A stretch of DNA of 49,725 nt, taken from Gonapodya sp. JEL0774. Taxonomy: Eukaryota; Monoblepharomycota; Monoblepharidomycetes; Monoblepharidales; Gonapodyaceae. The translations under genes were made by a program, and so were the position numbers. Below, one piece after another: positions 11,271 through 22,775 of the stretch. Location: positions 44,000 to 93,724 of the forward strand of contig JADIIX010000090.1 in NCBI GenBank assembly GCA_027604505.1, given 5' to 3'. The notes beneath the pieces are model-generated. The model saw only the letters and a program-made list of their open reading frames with translations. It had not been told where the DNA came from and searched no databases. Each line of letters opens with the position of its first letter. Position 1 is the first letter of the stretch.

Positions 11271-13600
11271 TTACACTAATCCCTCACCTTCGAGAGACTT
11301 CATGAAGTTCGCATATTCATCGGTTGCCTGAGCTTGTTGACTCTTTTTCACAGTAGACACAGGTGGCTTATTTGCAAGAGCACCAAGTCCAAACGCAACC
11401 ACCCCATTCCCAGATTCACGATCTCCTTCGTCAAGATCTACGTCCGGTGCTGAGTTGACCATCTTTCGGAACCCCTTGGGAATCTTGGGGCCAATATTAG
11501 TGCCCGCGGGGATACGAGCAGGTTTTGAGACTTCGGCTTGTTGAAGTTCCGCCCCCCGTTCAGATTCTAATGCAGGTTTCGGCTTGTTGGAGATTTGTTT
11601 GCGGCGAAGTGCTGCTGGGACCATTGTCGTGAGTTCAGCCCGAAGGTCACGTAGAACCGGCGCTGCCGAAATGACGGTGCCCAATGGCGGTTGTGCTGCT
11701 GGAGGTGGAGGTATAGGTGGTTGAACGATGGGTGGAAGTCCAGGTGGAGGACCAGGTGGAGGACCAGGTGGTGGCCGAGGCGGACCCGAGGACGCTATTT
11801 GCTGCACCAAGGCGGGATTGTACATTGAAGGCTGGTACATACTCGAAGCTGAATATACAGGTGGGGGGGGAGGTGGCAAGTATGGCTGCAGTGCAAACTG
11901 GTCTGGAGGAGGCTGGCTTGAGGGAAAGGCACCTCCCGGTGCGAAAGAGCTTCCTGGAGGGGCAAAGAAAGGTGGAGGAGGTCCGGGGGGTGGTCCAGGC
12001 GCGAAAGGAACAGGTGGGACTGGTTGTCCGCTATATCCAGGTGGGAGGCCAGGTGGAGGCCCTGGTGGAGGCCCTGGTGGAGGTCCAGGTGGACCAGCCA
12101 TGTACGGCATCAACGGTGGGAAAGGCCCTTGAGGCGTGAACTGCTGCGGCGGGAAGGGTGGGAGGCCTGGTGGGGGTATGGCACCTCAAAAGTGGGAAGT
12201 GTTGGATGTGAGCTCGATCGAAAAGAGCTATTGAAAGAGTGAGTTTCGTTCTCACCATTGGCAGTAAAGGGTGGTGGAAACGGCGGTTGCCATCCAGGTG
12301 GGGGGCCTGGGGGAGGAGGAGGTCTCTCATCGGCCCGAAGTCCGTTGCCCTCTTTCTGCAAACGTCTCCATTCGGAATTTTGTGGAGGAAGTGGAGGTCC
12401 CCTCCTTCCACCCGATCCGGGCGCAGGTAGTTGGCGTTCCCTTTCATCCCGTCCTTGAACCAAACTACTCCGCGGCTGAGTGGCACTTGTCGATTCTTTG
12501 AGATTCTCTTTGGGATCGGCTGTTTGCGTAGGGATCGCCAGTGACGTCTTTTCCCGAGTCTCATTGAGATACAAATCTTCGTAGAATCGTTTCTTATATG
12601 GCCCTCCTTCCGGAATCGGACCCGAAGGCAGCGGGATAAACGACAGGTTCTCGTAGGACACCTCGATCGCATCAAGCTCCAGGTCGTCCATGTCAATGTC
12701 CTCCGGGTCCACTTCCCCTTCCCCTCCGTGGTCAACAGTTTCTCCATGATTATCCACGTTTGAGTGCGCGGAGCCACCAGAGCCTTCAGAATCTTCAGAG
12801 CCGGCATTTGATTCAGAATCTGAAGATCCACCGGAGTCCTTAGACTCGTTTGACCCGCTCGAAGACTCAGAATCAGAAGCGGAACTCTCCCGTTTTCGCT
12901 TCTTAGCACCAGGAATTCCCTCCTTTTCCTCACGCGCCTTCTCTTTCTTCCGGTCTCGTTCCTTTTCCTTTGCTGACTTCAAAAGTTTTTTCTTCGTCAA
13001 GGTCTCGCCATCGAGAGTCTTTCCAACGTCGAGCTCAAACAGAACTTTGGGTTTATCCTTGTCCGACGACTTCTTCTCTTTGTCTTTATCCAAACCAAGC
13101 TTTGAGCGGGCTTCCTTTGCCTTGACCAAACGCTCCTCAAGTTCACGTTTGCGGGCAATGCCTGTGGCATCGAGTAGGCCCTGTCTTTCTGGTATTTACA
13201 ATAGCGTGAGATGGGATTGGGCAATGAATTTGGATGAACAACCACAGAAAAATCTTAAGTTCACCCTGCTCAAGTCATTCCTCGCGTACCTTGCGACCGG
13301 AGGTGCGAAAGCTCCCTCTCTGCCTTCGAGTAATCTTTTGTGGCAGTCGCGACAAGCCGCACTTGGTTCCTCTCCTCCTTGTTCTTCTTGAGTTCCTTCT
13401 TACGTTGAGCCTTCCGCAGCGCCTTTCCAGCATAAAATGCAATGCATGGTGAGGTTCGGTGGATATGAGGGATAGTCCACCAAGAGTTAGGTAGAACGGG
13501 GAGATGACAATGGGAATCACAGAGTCCAAGTGCATCTCCTCATCGTCTGAGATAAACTCACATCCGCTGGATTCAGCACTCGTGATTTCCCCTTGACCAT
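11271..13600 (-). CDS. WBP11: WW domain-binding protein 11 (WBP11/NpwBP-like) splicing factor
   Basis: Four exons (minus: 13600-13562, 13422-13290, 13188-12256, 12184-11271) join in phase to 672 residues. The N-terminus MVKGKSRVLNPAD followed by ALRKAQRKKELKKNKEER matches the conserved WBP11 start (GKFMNPTDQARKEARKRELKKNK). A basic coiled region, a Ser/Asp/Glu-rich stretch, and long PPGPPPGPPPG tracts follow. The extreme C-terminus LTTMVPAALRRKQ and YANFMKSLEGEG matches the family's ITRFVPTALRVRR and YEAFMKEMEGLL blocks. In animals WBP11 is a spliceosome-associated activator that binds the WW domains of PQBP1 through these proline tracts. It lies 132 bases from the end of the Fox2-like gene (tail to tail) and 125 bases downstream of the JmjC gene on the same strand. 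Confidence 0.9.
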
Positions 13601-13725
13601 CGAACCAATTGTTTCAAGACCTTCTGTTACAGCGGGTCTACTGGCCAAAGCCAGAATGTGATACTGTAACTGACAACGGTCACGCCAGGCTCTTTTACAA
13701 ACACCACTTTCTATTTTTTTTTCTA

Positions 13726-15428
13726 TTATTGACGAACACCAAGCTTGTTAGACCAAACCTTGAAAGCGGACCCCACTGAATCTTCCCACAGTTCGCTCCA
13801 ATACATATCCTCGTACGGTCTTTCGAACTTTGCTGCCATTGGCGGGTGCATCCAAAAATTAATCGCCATATGTAGTCCAGGTGCCGTGCTATCTGTCTCA
13901 TTATCACCATAAGAGGTGACTTCGTGCAGCCAACCCGCGGGCAGATAGAGCATCTCTCCAGCTCTCAGATCGCAGTCCACACGTGTTGCGGCACGAGCCA
14001 AGGGGAATTGATCCAAGGCATGAGGGTCAGCGCTATTCAGAGTGTTGGCTGGAATCTTCGAGAAAGATGGCGGCAGAGGTTTCGGCACATGCACATCGGG
14101 AGCACCAGATGCCACCATCCCAATTGGACGCTTGGACGCGCCATTGTTCCTGTTTGTGTTCGCGTCGCCGTCTTTCCCCTCCAGAGCGTCAAAGTCATCT
14201 TGAAAGTCAAAATCCTCGTCCACGTCGTCTCCAAAGTCCCCGGAATCTTCCTCATCACCATCCTCACCGTCCTCATCGTCATCCGCGGCCAGACCTGTGC
14301 CAATCTCTTTCCCATTCCCGGATCCACCAACCTGGATCTCCAGGAGCGCGTCCATAGCGGACTCTAGTTCCTCCTCTGCATGTTCAAGCTCCGCTCTCAA
14401 ATTCTCCTTATCGGTCTTCTTCCGCGTTTTTGACAACTTTGACTCGATCTCCGCGACTCTTGTTTCGCATTTATGGACTTTAAACTTCGCAACATCGATG
14501 TGCCGCGCACCGTCGCCGCGGACGGTAAGACGCTTGCCCGTCTTGTAGGTGATAAGTCCATTTGAAAACACATGCGGGTTTAATCCCGCAAGGTAGAGGT
14601 TAAGGGCGTCGCAAGGCGCAAACAAAGAAAAATGTTTTTGACCAAGGACAAGGGCATACAGATTGTCCGCAAAGTCATGATGGAGTCCTGACGAGAAAGG
14701 CAATGATTGAGTGTGTCGTCCATGAATGTAACGAAAATCAGTGTGAATCTATTCTAACCTGATGAGCTCCCTTCACGGTCCGTTCGACCAAGCCACATAT
14801 TAATTTGCTGTGGTGCAAGCTCGCCAAGAAGTGCAGGCCGGGCGTCCAAGAGTCTCAGCAGGTGTGTAAGCGGTGGTTGACACCACGTGGAGACAGCATG
14901 TAGGGTTTCCCGGTCCTCAGCAGAAAGAACAGTACAATCAGCATCCAAGAAAGTTTCATCTTCCTCGCCGTATTGAGTGGTCATGTAAATGTTCTTATCT
15001 CCATTCATTAGCTTCTGCACGAGATCCCTGAACGTCATCCGAAGTCGCTTCTTGCCACTGCCAAAAGATCCATCCACCTTTGTCTCTACTTGAACGATGC
15101 AATCGCCTGGAGTGATCGACCGTATGGGCGGATCACGGCTAGCATTGGTAATGTCCCCAATCTTCTTTGTCTGCACTTTCCGGGAGGTAGGCTGGCCACT
15201 TTCCACGCTATCCGAGAGATCTGATGTTGCAATATCAACTTTGAGTGCAGCAAGAGCAGTGGGATCTTTCCATTCAGGTCCAAAGCAAGGGAGAAGTCCA
15301 ACAATCACCACGGGTGTTCGAGTGGCGACGAACTGTGAGAAGAACCTCTCAGGGGTCAGATCTTCCAGATTGACACGCAGAATGTTCCAATTGGGCGCGG
15401 GAACGAAGCCTGTGTACTCGCTTGACAT
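13726..15428 (-). CDS. JmjC/cupin_8-type Fe(II)/2-oxoglutarate oxygenase with an acidic insert
   Basis: Two exons (minus: 15428-14759 and 14687-13726) give 543 residues. The fold resembles the FIH/JMJD7/TYW5 group. The N-terminal part contains TPVVIVGLL, and IYMTTQYGEE precedes the core. The iron motif HxD is seen in LHHDFADNLYALVLG, the 2-oxoglutarate lysine is probably in GQKHFSLFAP, and the distal iron histidine is in LYLPAGWLHEVTS followed by INFWMHPP. Between these halves sits an insertion of about 200 residues: a basic/acidic coiled-coil stretch (about residues 295-350), then a strongly acidic block rich in Asp and Glu. The substrate, whether protein, histone or tRNA, cannot be told. 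The gene stops 125 bases before WBP11, so read-through regulation is conceivable but not shown. Confidence 0.85.
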
Positions 15429-15529
15429 TCCAGTGCAGAAGGAGAGAAGGAGGAATTGAGAGAGAAAAATCTCCTAAACAACTACTTTGTTTCACTCTGC
15501 AACTTTTGTTGCATAAATGGTGATCGGAA

Positions 15530-17985
15530 CTACTCTGCATGAAACTTGGCTACAAAATCATAGCTCTTCTGTCCCCACCCTATCTCCCGTTCCATACCAA
15601 CAATCCAGTCCCCACCTTCCGAGATGATAGTTTCTACCAGGTATTCCCTTAAAGTCCGTTCTTTGTTGGGCTTTTCGTCGAAAGAGATCATCTTCCAAGG
15701 GTCCAGAACACCAGGACTCGGCATCGGTATAAGGACAAGCTTTTTCTTTGGCGGAAGTCGAGAGGAACTTTCGTAATCGCGGAGTAGAAATCGGTAGCGG
15801 CGTCCGATTTGCAGGACACCATCCAGTGGTTCGACAAGCATCAGACCGGAATCTCCCAAAGATTGTGGAAACGGTACTTGCTGGCGATCTGACACTTGTC
15901 GAACTAGGAAGGATCCAGCCATGGTGCCTTGAGGGAATTCCGCTCCCGCAGACGTTTTTATAAACCAATTCACCACAGCTTCGCCCCGCCCCGGCAGTCT
16001 GTCAAATTTTACGATCTCATGAGGTCGTTTTCTTCATCCACAAATCAAACATCGCACAAGTCAATTCACCTGAATAATAGTGTTACCATCCAATCACGAT
16101 CGCTCTCCAGAACCTCATACAGAACAAAAATACCATTCTCATGGACCCGGCCACTCCCTTCAATCGGATTTCCGGTGCGACGGTCCCTTTGCACTGGGTA
16201 CGTCATGGAACCCCTGACATGAGGTGTGGATGAAGTCCGTACCCGCAATTTCACGAAACCGTCCCCATTCTCCGGAATTTCTATCAAAGATCCAGAAATT
16301 ATTTTGTGACCAGCAGAAACGACGGTTTTATGTCGAAAAAAGGCAGGTTTCACCGTTGGCAAATCAAGGAACTCGTCTGTGATCACGGAATGTATAATTT
16401 GTTGGAAGTGCACAAACGATAATCTCCACACAAACCTTCACTCAACTCCGGAAAAATATATTGTTGTTTAGAAGACGCTGGGAAATGTGTGTAAATCGTG
16501 CGCCGTGGATCCTGCAACCAATATTAACAGTGTTGAAGGCAAAACTCGACAACTGTGTTTCAACTCACCATCAAAAAGTAATGAGGTTCAAAACGCTTCT
16601 CAAAAACATACCCTGATTGTGATGGGCCTGCATAGCCGGATCCCCATGTCGCCTCCACAAAATAAGGCCTCCCATTTAACCATGCCACAATCCAGGCATG
16701 ATTGGTTGGTTGACCTTGCGAGTCCCTCTCAATCGAAACCTGACCTGGACTGAAGCCCACTCCTTTGGCATATCCGACCACCTGTTCGAGTACCGATACT
16801 GTTCAGTTCGCGAGGTGGTATTTGGCATATCACCCACCTTTTGAACAACATCCTTCCCCAGTCCAGCGGCGCGGCAGATACTAACAAACAGGTTCGCATA
16901 TCCCTCACACACAGCAGATTTGCTGTTGAGAACCGCATCCGCACTTTGAGGGGCCCTCGCTGCCGGATTTGTGAGAATATTGATATCGTAAGAGATGTTG
17001 TCGGTGATCCAAAAGAATACAGCTCGAAGGAGCGGGACTATCGAAGCGGCTGGTTCCGGCAGAGAAGATACGATTTGCGGTGATTTCCGAACGTGTTCCG
17101 TAAGATACGTTGCCATCGTCGTAATGGAGCTGGCAAATTTGGGTGGAATTGATCGCGCAATGTCATCAACCTCCATAAAGTCGAAGGCTAGTCATTGATA
17201 ATGAGACAAAAAAAAACTGAGCATTTTTAAATGCAAACGAAAAGCACGCTTGAGCAATACGAACATTCAAAGTCGACATCACCAAGTCCTGGTTCAAATG
17301 GCTCTTCGCACACCTCCGCCGTCCTCACTTTCTCAACAGCTGGCAGGATGCTCACAATGTCTTCCAGCACGTTGCGGGTCGGCAACGAAGGTGCTGGAAG
17401 ATGCTTCGAAGGTAACGAGGGCACTGGCACAGCTGGGACGGACACAGTTCTTGATGGGAGTGCAGGCACAGGAAGGTGGTGTGATGCAGATTTGGAACCA
17501 TGTAATCCATTGCGATTGGGGAGGGATGGTGCGGATGAGGCTACCCTTTCGGAAATCTTTGGATCCCGGTCCGGTAGTGGCGACGACCCACTATCTGGAG
17601 GTCGTGTTGGCGGTGGAGGCCGTCCAGGCTTTCCCGCCTCGTGGTGGCTGCCCAAACGTCTGTGCGTGGGCAATCGTGATGCAGGTTCCTCGTGATCGAG
17701 AAGCTCAACGCTTTCTCTTCTGAATGAACCGAACCGAGGTTGCACTCCCTCCACAAAACCACACCACACATCTGATGATTCTAATGTTTGAAAAGATACT
17801 CAGGGAAGAGCACCATGTGCGCTTTTCCGGTCTGAATCGAAACATCGTCACTTACCGACTCCACGAATTTCAATAAGCGATCCGATTTCCGCGAGATCAC
17901 ATTTCGATACCACGCGAGCCCTTCCCAGAGCTGGCCATATGTGAGTGGCAATGAGGAGTTCGACTTCGTGGGGTAAGGTCGTCAT
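15530..17985 (-). CDS. SH3 / transglutaminase-like / KY-like protein, copy A (Cyk3-like)
   Basis: Seven exons (minus: 17985-17856, 17780-17283, 17187-16838, 16781-16569, 16511-16436, 16376-16070, 15998-15530) join in phase to 680 residues. Residues 1 to about 75 form an SH3-like module with SLIEIRG and WCGFVEG followed by FGSFRRESVELLD. A proline-rich linker of about 130 residues follows. The transglutaminase-core domain has the nucleophile in SAVCEGYANLF, the histidine in NHAWIVAWLNG, and the third position in YFVEATWGSG. There Glu replaces the usual Asp. Two beta-rich KY-like modules follow (KPAFFRHKTV and RGEAVVNWFIK). SH3 plus transglutaminase is the Cyk3 cytokinesis architecture; the C-terminal modules resemble animal kyphoscoliosis peptidase. 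Catalytic activity is uncertain because of the Asp-to-Glu change. Copy B lies 290 bases upstream on the same strand. Confidence 0.85.
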
Positions 17986-18276
17986 AGTAAACTGGAATTT
18001 GTCCCACTACCGAGGCCGATCTGGACCTCCACCTATATCTATAAAGAATTGTACAGGGCAGGGGACTTTCTGGGTAGAACGCTAGAATCTATCTTTATCT
18101 ACGTAGATCTGATAGAGAGCCGTCTAGATTCTATCAAAAGACAAACCCTTCCACTCCAACAGAGAATTATAATCACGAGTAAAAAAAAGTATATATTAAT
18201 GCCGCATACCGACAATAATTGACAAAGAACTAATGGAATAAAGTAAAAGTAGTATGTGAGTGTTGCCCAGTCCCGG

Positions 18277-20156
18277 TTATTGCACTGTCCACTTGGCGAT
18301 GAATTGTACTTGGATCTGGTTGTTGATCTTTTTCTGATATCCCACCAACCAATCTCCTTGTTTTGAAAGAGTGACTGATTGTGCAACGTACTCGCGGAAA
18401 CCACGAGCAATGTCCTGGATTGCCTGAAACTCCACGGCATTCGCCATATTGACACCACCGCTCGCCGGTGGCACGAGCACCAACTTCCGTAGTGGTGGGG
18501 GGTTGTTTGGCATGTGGAATTCACGGAAGAGAAAACGCTTCGTCGCTCCTCGGGGAAGGATTCCATCGATAGGTTCGACCACATCGATTTCAATTCCGTC
18601 TTTGTTGGAAAAAATGCTAACAAAGGGTAAGGACCCGCGATTACTTCGTTGGCGCACGAGGAAACCGCCAGCTAATGGTCCAACAACAACATGAGGGTTC
18701 AATAAAACAAACGAAGCCTTAATACCCATCCTACCATGTGTTCCTGAAGGATAGCCAAGCCACGTTGGTTTCTTATTGTTCGTCATTCCGTCGTCGATAA
18801 TGAACCAGTTCACAGAGGCTTCACCTGGCCCCGGTAGCCTTGAACGAGTTACACTTAGGTTAGCATCGTCCGTCCATCCCCATGTCGAGCGCATCACTGT
18901 AAAGACTCACCTGAACAACAAAGTGACCATCCAAACACGATCTTCACCGGGTGCGTTCCCCAACCCTTCGTATCGTGCGAATACTCCATCGAAGCTGACT
19001 TGCCCACTATGATGATTTGGATTGCCCGCGCTCGTTCTAGAAAGTGGGTAGCGAAGGGAGCCTTTCACCTGCGGTTTACCCTCGTCTGGTTGTGTTGTTA
19101 GGTACTATCGACTCGTTCAATGAACAGGCGTATTAATCGAAAGTTTGGACATGACAAGAAAGCTCACCAGCGATACCGAGCCGTCCCCTCCTTCAGGAAT
19201 TTCAACAACAGAGCCGGAAAGAAGGTCCCTCCCATCGTAGAGAATGGTGGAGTACTCGAAAAAGGTGGGCTTGGTCATCGGGAGATGCAAAAAATCGTCT
19301 GATTGCGACATCCAATGTCGGTGAGATCCATGCAACCACGAAGATTTGGCGAGTGCTTCGACTTGCCTTCCGTCATTTGAGGCGACAAGTATTGGTCGGT
19401 GAGCTCGGAAGGGTAGTGAGAATATATAGCTTCTCGAGGATCCTAAATTGTCAGTGAGTAGTCAGTGAGTACTCACTATCGATGAAACAGCGACTTTTCT
19501 TAGCTAGTCTTCTGACTCACCATCAAGAAGTAAAAAGGTTGAAAGCCACTATTTGTCGCGGGGTAGTACGGAGTCCGTTAGCAGTCTGACCCCTCCAAAA
19601 CACGAACCACGTCTGTACACCCACGGCTCGAATTGATATCCATTTGGACCCACTCCAACTGAGCCCGCTCCCCATGTCGAATCCATAATATAGGGTCGCC
19701 CGTTAAGAAAAACGCAGTTCCACGCGTGCCCGGTTGGCTTCCCGTTCCGGTTTCTTTGCAGCACCTCATGCCCAGGCGCAAACGTAACATCCTTTGCTGC
19801 TCCAATCTTTTTTTCAACCGTATCCTCGCCCAGGCCAGCCGCGGCGCAGAGTGCCATAAAAAGGTTCGCGTATCCTTCACACACACCGACCCGGGTGCGC
19901 AAAACTTGGTCGGGTGTCTGCGGTGGAAGATTGGCACGCTGAGTATACCAGCGCACGTCGTAGCGAATGTTGGCGGAGATCCAGGTGAAAACCGCACGCA
20001 GAAATGGGACCACGTTTGAGGATGGGGCAGGGAGCATGGCGAACTGACCCCCTCGTGGCACCGAGGACCAAAGTAAGGATGCTAGCTGCTTTACAGAAGA
20101 GCCTGCGGTAGCGGGCACCGATCGTGCGAAGCTGTCGATTTTTGTGTAGTCGAAGT
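18277..20156 (-). CDS. Transglutaminase-like / KY-like protein, copy B (5' end unresolved)
   Basis: Six exons (minus: 20156-19604, 19548-19521, 19442-19367, 19298-19168, 19080-18911, 18838-18277) encode about 506 residues that align through the transglutaminase and KY-like modules of copy A. The catalytic triad is canonical: GVCEGYANLF, GHAWNCVFLNG and YIMDSTWGAG. The 76-base exon has exactly the same length as in copy A, but its donor is GC (GAAG then GCAAGT), so the intron 19299-19366 is GC-AG. The first listed exon begins inside a codon after a CAG acceptor, so at least one upstream exon exists. I could not find one between 20157 and 20936 with the right phase, and no SH3 module is visible. 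Either a short leader exon was missed or the SH3 part has been lost. The last KY-like module ends IAKWTVQ. Confidence 0.8.
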
Positions 20157-20956
20157 CTGTGATGTGAGAGCGGTGTCACGGTGTATCCAACACGCTGAAT
20201 CCTGTTCACGCGAAAAACTGACGCTTAACATCAACCCGACCAAGGGCTGGACTGTATGGGCGCACAAGAAGTCTCGCGGACCTGGCATAAAGATGAAGCC
20301 GATCAAGTTCAAAGATGTCAGCAGGTCATGAACCGGAAACCTTCCGGTCAGATTCCCAATTCTCACCGAACTTTTTCAACGACCGCGACGTGGCTCATTT
20401 TCGGTTCTTGGTCGGTAGCTAACGTGGAAAGGACACGATGGCGCAATACAAAGCTGGGGAATGCCGGGAGGGATCAGTCTCAGTTGATAGACGCTCCCCA
20501 CCATTCTTGATAGCTGTTCCGACGCTCACCAGCTCGAATCGTCTTCCACGAATTGCCGATGCCAGGTATATCGATGATTCACAGGTGGACAGGGTTTTGC
20601 CGCAGGAGTTTATTGTAGTTGGAGAGCTCTAAACCGTTCCATTGGTCCCCGAAGAAATCCCGACCCTTGCCAACCTTTTATGTGATCTTGATGAATCGAT
20701 GAGGGTCTACAATAGAATATTTTACAGCGAAAGAATCTCCAATTTCGATCGTGATTCCCCAAAGCCTGTGAATATGACCTTGCTCACGTTTTTCAGTTTT
20801 ATGTAGTAGTAACTTACTTCTACAGTCTCTGAGGACCCTACTAAATAATATCGTAATATTGTGAACCTGCGCGTGATCAGCGGACCTGTTTCCCCGCAGT
20901 GCATGGAATTCGACTGAAGGACCACACCACATCAAGTGGACAGTCGCACACAACTC
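20157..20956. other. Interval between transglutaminase copy B and PEX10
   Basis: This interval should hold the missing 5' exon(s) of copy B on the minus strand and the promoter of PEX10 on the plus strand. A short minus-strand start at 20398 followed by a good donor gives the wrong phase. A 65-codon plus-strand ORF at 20438-20632 has no recognisable features. I assign no gene. Confidence 0.5.
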
Positions 20957-22775
20957 ATGTCCAGTCCACCTGCGCCCAAGCTGTCATCACGTCGACTGGC
21001 AGCATCTCGTACTTCGCAACCAACTCAACCAAGCAATTTCTCCCCTCCTTCTTCTTCCGCTTCCAATCCCGTGGATCCCATTCCGAACACTCCAAACCCC
21101 AATTCATCCCCGAATCCAAACTCACACAATGCTCAACCTCTTACTGGACTCACGTTTTCCAATGCGGACCCCCGAGTTCCGAACCCCGCAACCGTACTCC
21201 CTCCTCTCCCGACTCATTCCGACACTCCCTTTCCTCCCTCAACGCCAGTTATAGCTCCACCCAGTTCCACATCTCCTCTTTCTTCATCTTCGTCGCAATC
21301 TCTACCTCTTCGCCCGAAACCTCCAGTTTTCGACTTGCTCTTCCCTGCCGCGAGCCAGGCCGACATCATTCGTGCCAATCAAAAGGACGAGCAAACGGAA
21401 ATGATGCTCCAACAACAGATAACTCAGGTTGTTGTGCAAACCTTTGGTGAGCCTTCATCCAAAGTGGAAGTATCGCGTCCCATTGACCTCCGCACTCGGA
21501 TGCGCGCAGGAACCCGTTTTCAAATACGTCACACGCAAGAAGTGAACTTTGGCTCCTCCCTCATCTATTATGCTTTGACCACCCTCGCGGGTTCACAAAC
21601 CCTCGGTGAAGAGTACTGCGACATATTTCCAGTCACGTCCACTTCCGTTGGCGTTCCCGAACCGCCTCCGCTGCGCAGGCGAATCTCCCTCATATTCCTG
21701 CAATGCATTGTACCGTATGCGCTATCAAAATGGGCGGCAAGCCTACGTGGTCCGGCACAGTTCGCGCAGTTTGCAAATCTTCCTCCGCAGTTGGAGGCGT
21801 TTTTGAGAGCTCAGGGCCAGCTACCCCCAAGGCCGGTACCCGTTGAAGAAGGTTCGTGCTGTGTACTGCCCATCTCTTCTTTGGTGAGCGCATTCTCCGC
21901 CACCGCACAGCCCCCACCCTCCCTGGCGATCGCACCCTCTCCGACCGCGCCAAGGCCGCTTTCCGCGAATTGCGTACTCGTCTAATCTCCATTATTCCGA
22001 CCATACGTACCGCCATCACAACATACGTTACTCCCCTCCACCTGGCCATCTTCTACTTCACCGGTGTGTTTTACAGTGTGGCGAAGCGGCTGGTTGGGTG
22101 GAGATACGTGAGTTTTCGCTTCAGCCAAGTCGCTTTCTTACAGTCTCCGCCGTACGTCTTTGTGTGAAACCTCCTGTCATTACCGCCCTTCCCTCCAGAT
22201 TTTCACACGCCAGCTCCACCCTGCGGAGCTCCCCATTTCCTACGAACCTCTTGGCCTCATTATCGTTCTCCAGGTCTTCGTAGAAGCTCTTCGCAACTTC
22301 CGAACGCTCGCCTCCGCGTCACAAGAATCTAGCAAAGCTGTTGCCGAGGACACAACACCCGAAGCGCTCGCCGACGTCCCAGAAGGCGACGAGGAGACGG
22401 ACGCAAACGCGGACGGGGACGGTGACGGTGACGGGATGGCAGAAGTCGATCTGAACGAAGAACACGACATGGAACGCGTGCGTGTGCGTGGTGCACGGGA
22501 CCCTGTTGTCATGCCCGGTGCGAAAAAATGCACGCTGTGTTTGGAGCCCAGGAAGAGCCCGGCGGCGACCGAGTGTGGACATATATTTTGCTGGAGATGT
22601 ATCAGCGAGTGGATAAATGAGAGCAAGGTGAGTTGTTGCTTCAGGGGAGTACTTGATAAGTGTGTGTCTCTGTTTCTCAACGGCGCCGATCGTTCTTCAT
22701 TTCAAGCCCGAATGTCCACTGTGCCGGCAGAGCATCAAGGCAGCGCACTTGTATCCATTGTATCACTATGCATAG
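20957..22775 (+). CDS. PEX10: Peroxin-10, RING-type E3 ubiquitin ligase of the peroxisomal membrane
   Basis: Four exons (20957-21851, 21911-22107, 22199-22627, 22707-22775) join in phase to 529 residues. The core begins near residue 135 with [11 protein letters not shown] and contains the GEEYCDIFP block, the membrane-associated helices around [24 protein letters not shown], and a C-terminal RING finger. The RING reads [33 protein letters not shown] and PECPLCRQ, with all eight zinc ligands present; the fourth exon supplies the last cysteine pair. PEX10 works with PEX2 and PEX12 to ubiquitinate and recycle the import receptor PEX5. It carries a Pro/Ser/Asn-rich N-terminal extension of about 130 residues that yeast and animal PEX10 lack. 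An acidic Asp/Gly stretch precedes the RING. Confidence 0.93.

Noticed and set aside
20367-20398. A short first exon for transglutaminase copy B (MSHVAVVEKV)
   Set aside because: Its donor leaves two bases over, whereas the next exon needs one, so the join shifts the frame.
20438-20632. 65-codon plus-strand frame between copy B and PEX10
   Set aside because: No similarity, no supporting splice context, and length expected by chance.
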